Source: DSWT01 sp036845725 (lineage in GTDB: Bacteria > Chloroflexota > Anaerolineae > B4-G1 > SLSP01). From it: a stretch of DNA of 64,000 nucleotides. How positions within the stretch are numbered: position 1 is the first letter of the stretch; each line of letters opens with the position of its first letter. Below the pieces are notes generated by a model. The model saw nothing but the letters and a program-made list of their open reading frames with translations, was not told where the DNA came from and did not search any database. Shown here one piece after another: positions 1-9,100 of the stretch. The stretch is taken from NCBI GenBank assembly GCA_036845725.1, contig DAIUDK010000001.1, forward strand, positions 70,001 to 134,000, read 5' to 3'. A program made the position numbers and the translations under genes.

Positions 1-18
1 AAAACGAATGAGCGAAAT

Positions 19-2463
19 CTAAGGCAAAAACACAGTCCCTGCTGATTTCAGAACCAATGGCAGATACAGCCTGTACGACGTCACAGTCACAATCCACTGG
101 ATACTTCCCTCGCTGCAGGAATTCGTGGCCGTCATGATGACGGTGTACGGGAGTGTTATGGTCGCTACCGGGAAGGTATACGTAACGACCTCGCCATAAA
201 CGAGCGGACTTCTATCCCCGAAATCCCACGCGAAATCAACCGGCGGCGTGCCCTCCGCCACCGTGCCGGTAAATGTAGCCGTCTGCCCAACAGCCAGATA
301 GGACGGCGTGTAACTGAAAAACGGCTCGACCACCGGAAAACACTCTGCGGCAATCGCGACAGTCGTCAAATCGCTGTAGGCCGAAACGCCTGTCCCAGAT
401 GCCGTCACCCGCACCGTATCCGTGAACCCCGTAAAAGCATTCCAGGGGACCGTGACCAGTGTTGTGACCGGTGTGCTCGCTTGCGGCGCTAATGTCACCT
501 GCGTGGGAGTCAGCGTCGTCGCCAACGCCGCACCGGAGAACGCCAGACTATAGTCATCGGTGATATTGCCGATGTTGGTCAATGTGAGCGTGTACACCAG
601 CGTTTTTCCCGCGTCGCCGTTAGCACTTATTTCCGGCGGCCAAAGCTCCAGGCCGTACACCGCATCCGCCGTCGTGCGGAGCGTGGCGCGCGCGCTGCGG
701 GAGGGGTCGCCTGCCGACGTCGCCGTCACCGTGACCCTGTCCGATGCCCCGGACAATGCATCTGTGGGGATGGTGACCGTCACAGGCAGTGGCGCGGTCG
801 CCCCGGCAGACAACGGCCCGATTCGGGTCGGTGCGGTCGTCTGCCAGCCGGCACTGGTCAATGTGACGGTGAAGTTGTCCGCCGTCGTCCCGGTATTCGT
901 GACGCGAAAGGCAACACTCACCGCCTGGCCCGGCGCGCCGTGCTGTTCAACCGTCGCCGGCGCAATGGCGACGCCGTATTCGACCGAGGCGAGCGCCGCA
1001 TCCACTGCCGATTTGATGTCCAGCCGCCCGTAACCGTAGACGTTGTTGGGCCAGCCGCTGCTGCTACACGCGGTCGAGTTGATGTGGAACGCATTGTCAT
1101 TCAGCAGTTGCTCCGTTGCATCGATCTGGTTCTTAAGCACCGGAACCGCCGACCACAACAGCGCCACGGCCCCGGCGACGTGCGGCGCGGCCATCGAGGT
1201 GCCATTCTTGGCGCCGTAGCCGCCGTTGGGAATACACGAGCGGACACTCGTCCCTGGCGCGGCAAGGTCGGGCTTGCGGCGGTTGCTGCCGTCCACCATC
1301 ACCGGGCCGCGACTGCTCGATGACCAGATCGTATCTGTGCCGGTGCTCAACGCCCCCACCGTGTACGCGGCGGCGTAAATCGCGGGAGGATCGTTCACCG
1401 TCGAACAATTCGAACCGGCGTTCCCTGCCGAGACGACGGTCATAATGCCCGCCGCGCGCTGCGCTTCCATCGCGTCTTGCAGCGTGCTCCACGAGCAGCC
1501 TTCGCCGCTAGGGCACGTCCACGAGTTGTTGGTCACGTCGGGCGCTTTGCTCGGATCGCCCTGGGCAGACGTCCCACCCACCGGATACGGCGCGAGGAAG
1601 AACTCGAAACATTCCAGATATGTGGCCGGTGTCCCGTACCCCACGTTCATATTGCGACAGCCGATCCACTGCGCGCCGGGCGCCATCCCGATCTGGTTCA
1701 TCCCACCGTCATCGCCGACAGCCGTGCCCATCGTGTGCGTGCCGTGGCCGTAGTCGTCGCATGGCACAAACGAGTCTGCGCCGCACGAGCCGCCGCCGCT
1801 GTGAATGGCATCGTGCCAGTTGTAATCGTGGTTGGCCGTTGTCCCGTTCCAGCCGCGATAGTGTGGCTTCAGTGCCGGATGCGTCCAGTCGTAGCCCGTA
1901 TCCTGCCCACCAACGACCACGCCCTGCCCGGTAAAGTCCATCGCCCAGACTTCCGGTGCGCGCACGTAGGTGATGTTCAGTTCGATAGCGGTAGGGGCGG
2001 CGGCGAGCAGCGCGTCGAGCGGGCGCGCGGGCTGCGGCAGCACGTTCTGGATGCGCGGGTTGCCCTCGATGCGCGCCACGTCGGGCCGTGCAGCCAACGC
2101 TCGCACCAGGTCGGCATCTCCTTTCACCCAGATCAGGTTGACGATGTAGTAGGCGCGATGTTCCACGCCGCGCGCGGCAAGCCACTTGAGCAGCGGCCTT
2201 TGCGAGGTCTGTGCGGTGCGCCACAGCGTCTCGTAGACGTAACGGCCCTTTTCCGCTTTCATTTGCAGTCGTGCCGCGCCGCTGAGATCCGCCTGCGCCG
2301 CCAGCACGACGAGGAACTCGGCCTCTGCGCCGCCGGCGGTGTGCGCGAGAACCCACGGGGCGATTTTATCGAGAGCCGGAGCAGCGCGCAGTGCGGTGGA
2401 AGGCGCACCGAACAGGCCGAGCAACAGCACAACAAACAAAACGACGCGGTAGAGTCGATTCAT
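19..2463 (-). CDS. Secreted subtilisin-like serine protease (S8) with C-terminal beta domains
   Basis: The product is an exported endopeptidase of about 814 residues. The ATG at 2463 was chosen because GAGGGTG lies a few bases upstream and a signal peptide (residues 1-28) follows directly. An inhibitor-like propeptide (about 45-140) precedes the S8 catalytic domain (about 160-490), whose triad is visible as Asp188 (QDTGYDWTH), His240 (GHGTHTMG) and Ser423 (NGTSMAAPHVAG). Two NEW3-like beta domains follow (about 495-720), then a PKD domain (FAWDFGD, about 725-800). The last residues are RLYLPLVLK plus eight more, the tail shared with the next three genes upstream in transcription. There is no sortase motif or membrane anchor, so release or an unknown attachment is inferred. 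The family call is secure; the substrate is unknown. Confidence 0.93.
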   Translation of the reverse strand: MNRLYRVVLFVVLLLGLFGAPSTALRAAPALDKIAPWVLAHTAGGAEAEFLVVLAAQADLSGAARLQMKAEKGRYVYETLWRTAQTSQRPLLKWLAARGVEHRAYYIVNLIWVKGDADLVRALAARPDVARIEGNPRIQNVLPQPARPLDALLAAAPTAIELNITYVRAPEVWAMDFTGQGVVVGGQDTGYDWTHPALKPHYRGWNGTTANHDYNWHDAIHSGGGSCGADSFVPCDDYGHGTHTMGTAVGDDGGMNQIGMAPGAQWIGCRNMNVGYGTPATYLECFEFFLAPYPVGGTSAQGDPSKAPDVTNNSWTCPSGEGCSWSTLQDAMEAQRAAGIMTVVSAGNAGSNCSTVNDPPAIYAAAYTVGALSTGTDTIWSSSSRGPVMVDGSNRRKPDLAAPGTSVRSCIPNGGYGAKNGTSMAAPHVAGAVALLWSAVPVLKNQIDATEQLLNDNAFHINSTACSSSGWPNNVYGYGRLDIKSAVDAALASVEYGVAIAPATVEQHGAPGQAVSVAFRVTNTGTTADNFTVTLTSAGWQTTAPTRIGPLSAGATAPLPVTVTIPTDALSGASDRVTVTATSAGDPSRSARATLRTTADAVYGLELWPPEISANGDAGKTLVYTLTLTNIGNITDDYSLAFSGAALATTLTPTQVTLAPQASTPVTTLVTVPWNAFTGFTDTVRVTASGTGVSAYSDLTTVAIAAECFPVVEPFFSYTPSYLAVGQTATFTGTVAEGTPPVDFAWDFGDRSPLVYGEVVTYTFPVATITLPYTVIMTATNSCSEGSIQWIVTVTSYRLYLPLVLKSAGTVFLP

Positions 2464-2529
2464 AGTTTCACCCTCAAAAAGTTTCATGTCAACGCTCAAG
2501 GCAGGTCACAATCCACGGTCTCCGCAGCC

Positions 2530-2571
2530 CCCCCCTTTAATCCCCCCCTCTAAGGGGAAACTAAAGGGGGG
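2530..2571. repeat. C/G-run foldback sequence
   Basis: An inverted repeat with 10-base arms (CCCCCCTTTA and TAAAGGGGGG) encloses a second one (CCCC...GGGG). It lies between the carboxypeptidase stop and the subtilase start, both on the minus strand. Similar C-run/G-run foldbacks are common intergenic repeats in cyanobacteria and some other phyla. A terminator or mRNA-processing role is possible, but there is no T tract. Confidence 0.6.
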
Positions 2572-2587
2572 AATCAGTCCTTGCACA

Positions 2588-5500
2588 CTATTGGCCGCGC
2601 AAAATCACGGGCAAATAGACGTAGACAGTCTTTTGCTCAAGCGCGGTCGTCAGAACAGCTTGCGCCTGCACGGTTGGCGATTCAAGAATAGTGGCGGTTA
2701 CGGTCAATATGTGCGGTGCTGCATCCAAGAGTGTTCCTGACTCAGGGATCGTCACTGTGACCGTCACGGGGGCAATGCCACCAACTGGCAAAGAAACCTG
2801 CGTTGGAACGATCTGCACCGGCCAGATACTCGACGGCGTAGTTAAGGCAACCGTTATAGGCAACGTCCCGACGTTGGTCACGGTCAGGTAATGAGACGCG
2901 GTTGCCCCAGGCAGCCCTGACCGGTATGATACCGGCGGCGACAGTTCCAGGTCATAGGGAGCGGCCACCTCCGATGTTAGCACCAGCTCCGCCGGTGCCG
3001 TTATGCCCGGCCAGGAGGCAGTGACGCGGCTGGCGAACACGTTCAGATCGGTCCCGGTCGGGATCAGCACCGTCCAGGTGAAGGTCTGCACGGCCTCAGA
3101 ATCCGACGCCAGATCACGCCAGATCAACGTTCCCAGCGCAACACTCGTGGCTGCCGGCGAATGAGACAATATCGTCACCGACGAGGGTAATGTGAGGGTC
3201 AAAACGCCATCTGTCATCGGCAACAGGCTATCGTTGAGCACCGTCAGAGTATAGGTGAGGGGAATACCAGGCCACACGCGAGCCGGCTGGGGTGTCAGCG
3301 CCAGCTCCAGGCGGGCCGGGGGCTGCGACAGACCCAACCATGCCAACCCGTCACGCAGGATAGTGGTCCGTTGCGCGCTATCGGCAACACCCTCCAGGCC
3401 AAACGCAAGGTAGATGAGACGGTGCGCGCCGTCGTCCACGGCCAACCCTGCCGCGCCGGTGGTATAGGTGAAGACCGGCGTCGCCGCCACATTATAAGGG
3501 GCAATCACGTCTGGGCTGGTTTGGTTGTCGGCCCCGCTTCCACCGGTCAACGTGACGTTCAGTCCGCTGTAGAACGAGAGGCCGACGGTTTCTGTCTCCC
3601 CGGCATTGTCCTGAATGAACGCAGCGTGCAAAACGTCGCGGAAGAAAGCGCCGTTGTCGTTCTTGATGTCCATCCCGATGTTCTGCCCGGTCACGAAGAG
3701 CCGCCCGCCGGCGTCGAGGTAAGTGAGCAGGGCGGTCTGCTCAGCGCGATTCAGGCTGTTGAGCGCATCGTCGCCGGTGAACCAGAACACACCCGTATAA
3801 GCCGCCAGCGTCTGGGGCGACAACGGACCTTGCGTTGCTATCGTCCACGTCGCGTACGGAATTCTCAGTGCATCCAACGCCGGCAGGAGATAAGTCTCGT
3901 AGGACGCGCCGGCGTCGTCATCCACGACCAGGAGCGCTGGCTTGGGATGCAGGCGCAAGGTGTGCGTCACCCACGCCCCCTCGGTGATGGTGACAGAGTA
4001 GGAACGCGGCCAATGCTCTGCCGCCGTCGCCGTGAACGTGTACACGTCAACCGGCAGCTCCAATGTCAGGGTCGGCGCTGCAGTCCAGGCCGTCCCCAAT
4101 CCTTCCAGGGCGACGGTCGCCGTCAACGGTTGCGCCGATCCCAACTCGGCTACTATCAGAGAAAGCGTTCCCCAGGGCAACCGTTCCAGAGCAAAATCCT
4201 GCACAGAGGTCTCGCCGATAGCCATAGAAACGGTCGCCATGCTGCTTGCGTAGCCCAGCAGCGAAGCGGTCACGGTATACGTTCCGGCGTACAAAGGCAG
4301 GGTGTACTGTCCGGTGACATCGGTCTGGGTGACGTACTGGGCCGTGCCGCTGTCTGCTGTAACCTGCGCGCCGGATAGCGGAGTCGCCGTTCCCGAGACA
4401 ACGACGGTACCGGTCAAAGCGCTGTCGTCCACCAACTGCACGAAGGCGGCAGAGATCGGGCCCCAGAAGCCATCGGCGTCCCGGCCTCGCACATAGACGA
4501 GATGTCGCCCGCGCGCCATGCCGGTCGTATCGATCTGAACCTGGGCGGCCTCTTCCGTTTCGTTGAAAGCGCCATCCAGCGCGAACATCGGAATGGGCGT
4601 ACCGCCATCCCAGGGAGGTGTCCCCACGTAGATCTCCGCCGCCACAACTGCCTGGCCGGTATTCTTGCTATCGGCGTCATTGAGCGTCGCCTGCACGGTG
4701 ATGGGCTGCCCAATCAACACCGCATCCGGCATCGCTGTGACGGTTTGGACGTGAGGGCCAAAGGACGTGAGATAGGGCGTCCGCGCGACTTTGGCGGCAT
4801 AGAGGAGCGTGTCAACGTTCGGTTGGATCAAGGCATCGTAGCGCGAACAAGGTGGGTAAAATTCGTCGCTGCTCGAACCAATCTCAAAGGTGTAGGCCGC
4901 GACGCCCAATTCGCCGTAAGCCCAGTCATCGGTAGCGCCGCTAGTAGGATATAACGCGCTGGATTGCTGTGGGGTGAATCCGTTGAAGGACGCCATCCGC
5001 CGGCCGAGCATCTGCAATTGCGTGCCGTTCGGCGCGGGGGTGGAGGTATCTCCCCAAGGCCAAAGCACCAGATTACTGTAACTGTGCAGGGTGATGAAAA
5101 CGCCGGTTGCATCGTCCGGCGCAGGGTCGGTGTCGTTGGGGCCGCGTTGATCGGGAAAAAGGGTAGCGACGAAGCTTTCCAATCGAATCGTTTCAATTTC
5201 AGAAGCCGCCGACGGCCCGCGATAAGTTTCATCACAGGGGTTGGTGCTGGTGCCCGGCCCACCCCAATGGAAGCTGGAATTGCGGTTGAGGTCCACACCG
5301 TAGTCAGTGGAACTGCACGATCCGTAAGGGTGGGTATTTTTGCGCCAGTAGGCCCAGGGTTGGCCCGGCTCGTTTTTTACGTGGCCGTCGGGATTGGCGC
5401 TGGTGAGAACGTAGATCAAGTGCTCGTCCAGCAACCAGGTCACGTCCGGGTCAACGTTGTAGTTCTCCAGCAAATACTGCATGAAGACCAACGCCGTCTC

Positions 5501-6013
5501 CGGGGTGATCAATTCGCGTCCGTGGATGTTCGCCACTAAGAAGAAAGTGGGTTTGTTGCTCGTCCCGGTCGCCTCGTTGGTCAAGCGCATCACCCGCAAA
5601 GGACGGCCCTCGTAACTCTGGCCGATGCTGAACAGTTGCGTAAAGTCGGGGTATGCTGCTGCCCACTGATCCAACTGCGCGTAGATCTCGTCCACCGTGC
5701 GGTAACACGGGAAACCGGGAATAGTATCCGGCAGCGCGAGGTTCAGAGGCGATTCAGTGAAAGCAAAGCCAGCCGAGGTCAGCCACGCGTCGTCGGTGGT
5801 CGAGGTGTAGGCGACCACATAGCCGGTTTCCGGGTTCTGCGCGTCGCGGTGAACTTCCCACACATCCAGACGCGCCGTCAACGCCGCCAGTTCCTCCGCC
5901 GAAGCAAAGGTAATATGCACGATACGGTCGCCGTCAGGGCTGTTGGCTTCGACAGGCAGGGCCGATATCAGGGTTATTCCTAATACAATGAGAAAAAGCC
6001 AGCATTTGCGCAT
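2588..6013 (-). CDS. Secreted M14 zinc carboxypeptidase with accessory beta domains
   Basis: This exported metallocarboxypeptidase has about 1,141 residues. The ATG at 6013 follows GGAGGA by five bases and begins a signal peptide; upstream in-frame codons come from repeat sequence and were rejected. The M14 domain (about 100-440) shows the zinc motif HGRE (His164, Glu167), the substrate-binding stretches SANPDGH and GVDLNRN, a third zinc-ligand histidine in LHSYSN, and the catalytic glutamate in TFEIGSS. A carboxypeptidase-regulatory-like domain (about 570-640), a Rossmann-like segment starting LLVVDDD, a DUF11-like and a NEW3-like domain follow. The protein ends VYVYLPVILRGQ, the shared tail. 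It probably trims peptides released by the neighbouring subtilases, which is inference from context. Confidence 0.93.
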   Translation of the reverse strand: MRKCWLFLIVLGITLISALPVEANSPDGDRIVHITFASAEELAALTARLDVWEVHRDAQNPETGYVVAYTSTTDDAWLTSAGFAFTESPLNLALPDTIPGFPCYRTVDEIYAQLDQWAAAYPDFTQLFSIGQSYEGRPLRVMRLTNEATGTSNKPTFFLVANIHGRELITPETALVFMQYLLENYNVDPDVTWLLDEHLIYVLTSANPDGHVKNEPGQPWAYWRKNTHPYGSCSSTDYGVDLNRNSSFHWGGPGTSTNPCDETYRGPSAASEIETIRLESFVATLFPDQRGPNDTDPAPDDATGVFITLHSYSNLVLWPWGDTSTPAPNGTQLQMLGRRMASFNGFTPQQSSALYPTSGATDDWAYGELGVAAYTFEIGSSSDEFYPPCSRYDALIQPNVDTLLYAAKVARTPYLTSFGPHVQTVTAMPDAVLIGQPITVQATLNDADSKNTGQAVVAAEIYVGTPPWDGGTPIPMFALDGAFNETEEAAQVQIDTTGMARGRHLVYVRGRDADGFWGPISAAFVQLVDDSALTGTVVVSGTATPLSGAQVTADSGTAQYVTQTDVTGQYTLPLYAGTYTVTASLLGYASSMATVSMAIGETSVQDFALERLPWGTLSLIVAELGSAQPLTATVALEGLGTAWTAAPTLTLELPVDVYTFTATAAEHWPRSYSVTITEGAWVTHTLRLHPKPALLVVDDDAGASYETYLLPALDALRIPYATWTIATQGPLSPQTLAAYTGVFWFTGDDALNSLNRAEQTALLTYLDAGGRLFVTGQNIGMDIKNDNGAFFRDVLHAAFIQDNAGETETVGLSFYSGLNVTLTGGSGADNQTSPDVIAPYNVAATPVFTYTTGAAGLAVDDGAHRLIYLAFGLEGVADSAQRTTILRDGLAWLGLSQPPARLELALTPQPARVWPGIPLTYTLTVLNDSLLPMTDGVLTLTLPSSVTILSHSPAATSVALGTLIWRDLASDSEAVQTFTWTVLIPTGTDLNVFASRVTASWPGITAPAELVLTSEVAAPYDLELSPPVSYRSGLPGATASHYLTVTNVGTLPITVALTTPSSIWPVQIVPTQVSLPVGGIAPVTVTVTIPESGTLLDAAPHILTVTATILESPTVQAQAVLTTALEQKTVYVYLPVILRGQ

Positions 6014-6030
6014 GGGATCCTCCAGAAAAG

Positions 6031-6080
6031 TGATGGGTAATGGGTAATGAGTTGGATAATGGGTCTTGAGTTTTGGGTTT
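6031..6080. repeat. Heptanucleotide-type tandem repeat (TGGGTAA/GTTTTGG)
   Basis: Imperfect seven-base units (TGGGTAA, then TTTTGGG) fill most of the gap upstream of the carboxypeptidase start. They resemble the short tandemly repeated repetitive sequences of cyanobacteria and the arrays found further along this window. A role is not visible. Confidence 0.6.
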
Positions 6081-6082
6081 TG

Positions 6083-6119
6083 CTGTGCGCCGCCTCCTTG
6101 TGGTGGAGGCGGCGCACAG
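6083..6119 (-). repeat. Strong 15-bp stem-loop without T tract
   Basis: CTGTGCGCCGCCTCC and its exact reverse complement are separated by seven bases. It sits just after the stop codon of the propeller protein and before the carboxypeptidase start. Without a T run it is more likely an mRNA-end-stabilising or Rho-pausing hairpin than an intrinsic terminator. Confidence 0.6.
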
Positions 6120-6131
6120 GTTGAGAGCACG

Positions 6132-9100
6132 TTAGTCAGAAGCTCTTATGATTAACGGCAGGTATACCTGATACAGATGAACCGCAACGACTTGTTCTGC
6201 TACATCCCAGCCACAGGCGTTGGTCGCCGTCATCGCCACGGTGTAGGGGAAAATCGCGGTCTCGGTGGAGAAGGTGTGCGTGACGACAGCGCCAGTCGCC
6301 GTACCGCCATCACCAAAATCCCAGGTATAGACGATGGGCGGCGTGCCCGCCGTCACCGTGCCGGTGAACGTCGCCGTCTCACCGCCGAAGGGTTGTGCGG
6401 GTGTAAAAGTGAACGCCGCACCGGATACGGAGATGCAGTCGAGCGTTGTTGTCAACAAGCTGGTCGTGGAAACCCCCGTACCCGCAGCGACGACACGGGC
6501 TGTATCGAGTGAGGCGGCCGTAGCAACCGGCACCGCGACCGTCGCCGTCACCGTGAGCGTCTGGCCGGGAGCCAGAGAAGCCATCTGTGAATTGAGTGTC
6601 GTCGACCAGGCAGCGTCCTCGACGGAGAGTGTATAGGTATCGGCGGCATTGCCCATGTTCGACAGGGTCAATGTGTAGACCACCGTTTCGCCAGGGTCTG
6701 CATCCATCGACGCCGTCTGCGGGGAGAGCGCCACACCGTACACCGCGTTCGCGGTCGTGGTCACGGTTGCTGTCGCGCGCACGGCGGCATTGGCCTGTGA
6801 CATCGCCGCCAACGTCGTCGCGGCGGCATCGCCAGCCAGGGCGCTCGCCGGGATTGTCACCGTCACCGGGACGGCGATCCCAACACCAACCTCCAGCGCG
6901 CCCGTTGTCGCCGTGACATCGACCGGCCATACGCTTGTTGGGTACAGCGCGAACGTGTCCACGCAATTGCCGGTGTTCGTCACCCACAACGTGGTTTGCA
7001 GCACCGCAGCGGGATCGCCAGTAAGTTGCAATGGGTTCACGACGGCCTGCACGGCATATACGGCCCGGGCAGACGTCGTAGCCGTCGCTGAGACAAAACG
7101 GGAGGGACTTCCCTGCGATGCGACAGTTACCGTCAGTGTGTCCAACGCATCACACAAAGCGGCGTTGGGCACGGTCACGGTCACAGTGACCGGGGCGCTT
7201 TCTCCTGCAGCCAGCGGGCCAACCATGGGTGTAGCGGTCGCGATCCAGTCGTCGCCGGAGAGCGTTACCGTGTAGGTGTCCGTCTCCAACCCTTCATTCG
7301 TCAGCATGAAGGTGTATGTCACTTGCGCACCGGGCAAGCCACTTTGTGCCGCAGCAGAGGGCGACAACGCCACGGCGTAGGGTTGTACCACCGTCAGCGT
7401 GATGGGAACGCTCAACTCACCATAGGGTGTACTGTTAGCAACGCGCAGATGAGCAGGGTAGACACCCGCGTCCATACCGCTCGCGTCGAAGTGTAGGGTT
7501 ACGGCCTGCTCGCCGCCGATCCCAACCGTGCCCGTCACCGGATCGCTGGTCAGCCACGCCACCTCCTGCCAGGCGCAAACGCCGGTCTCGCCGGAAATGG
7601 CCTGGATGACCTGCCCCGTGACCTGATTGACCGCCCACAGATTGCCGTCGCAATCCAGTGAGAGGCCGGCCTGCTCGAAGCTGCCCAGGCCATCAATGTC
7701 GAAGCCGCCAATGATGGTATAGCCGGCCGCCGTGTCGATGACGTACACGTCGCGCCCTATCGCAGCGTTGGACATCACAAACAAGTGGCGGGTCGCGGGG
7801 TTGTAAGCCAGACCGGCGATGTTCAGCTTTAGATCGTAGGAGTCCAACAAGCGCCCGGTCGCATCGAAGTGGTAGACAATTTGATCGTTCCACGAGCCGC
7901 TGTAGAAGGTGTCGGTCGTGGGATCGTAGGCCAGACCGCGCTCGGATACGCCGAAGGGCGGGCAAAGCGCGCGCCCGGTTGCCGCCGCCGTCCCCGGCGC
8001 GGTTGCTGGATCCAGTTCGTACACGCAGCCATCTTCACCCACGTTGATCTGCCAGAGATTGCCGGTGATGGGGTTGTAGGCAATGTCGGCGGCAAACAGT
8101 GCAACCCACGGTGAGGTCGGCAGGGATGCGCCGGTGGGCGTACCGTCGGGTTCAAAAGCGACGTTGCGATCTTCGCCGCCGCCGAGACGGGTATCACTTA
8201 GCCAAAGCAGACCGGCAGCCGTGTCATAGGCGACGCCCCATGGCGAAACCAGGCCACTATCCCAGGTCTGGATGACGGTCCCTGCATCCAACAACGGCAC
8301 GTCGGGCGGATCGTATTGGCGGACAGTAGTGGCATTGAGGTCGTGCAAGTGCTTGGGTGAGACGCGGCGCGTCATCCCGGCAAACGGCCCGGTGACGGTA
8401 ATCGGCGTGAACGGCGCGTTGATCTCCTGCAAGGTGAAACTGGCGCTAAACCCGCCGCTGTTGCTGAGCGTGATCGCGCGCGTGGTCATCGTATCGGCAG
8501 TCATCGTCAATGTAAGCGCATTCGGCGCGACTGCAAGCTGTCCCGCATCGAGAGCGATGTCGTGGGCAACCGCTACACCGGCAGTCACAGTCGCCGTGAC
8601 GACGCCAGGCGCGTAGCCGGTCGCCGTCGCGGTGACGACGTGTGTCCCGGCAGGCGCGAAGAGCGTGTAGAAGGCCCCCACGCCGGGTGCATTGTGCGTG
8701 CTGGCCTGAGCGGTGTAGCCCGCATCGTCGCGCAACACCGCAGCGACCGCTGCTCCGGTGTTGGCATCGGTCACTTCACCGACGATTAAGCCGCCCGCTG
8801 TGGGAGCACACGTCGAGGTCCCGACGAACACGTCATCCACTTGCCACCACCATTCGTAGTTGGCGTTGTAGTAGTGGAAGCGCACGCGCACGTCAGATTT
8901 CCCGACCGCCAGGGCGGAAAGGTTCACGCGCGCGGTTTTGGGGCCGCGGTCGTTGGCGCCGCTGCGCTGCCAAACGTTGGTCCAGGTCGTTCCCCCGTTC
9001 ACACTCACGTCCACGTCGGCAATTTCATTCTCGCCATAACTGTACCAACGAAAGTCATACTTGAATTCGAGGATGACCGCCGTCTGGGAAGAGAAATCCA

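Noticed and set aside
19..66. YLPL tails considered as sortase or PEP-CTERM sorting signals
   Set aside because: There is no LPXTG-type motif, no following hydrophobic helix, and the basic end is only one to four residues long in three of four proteins.
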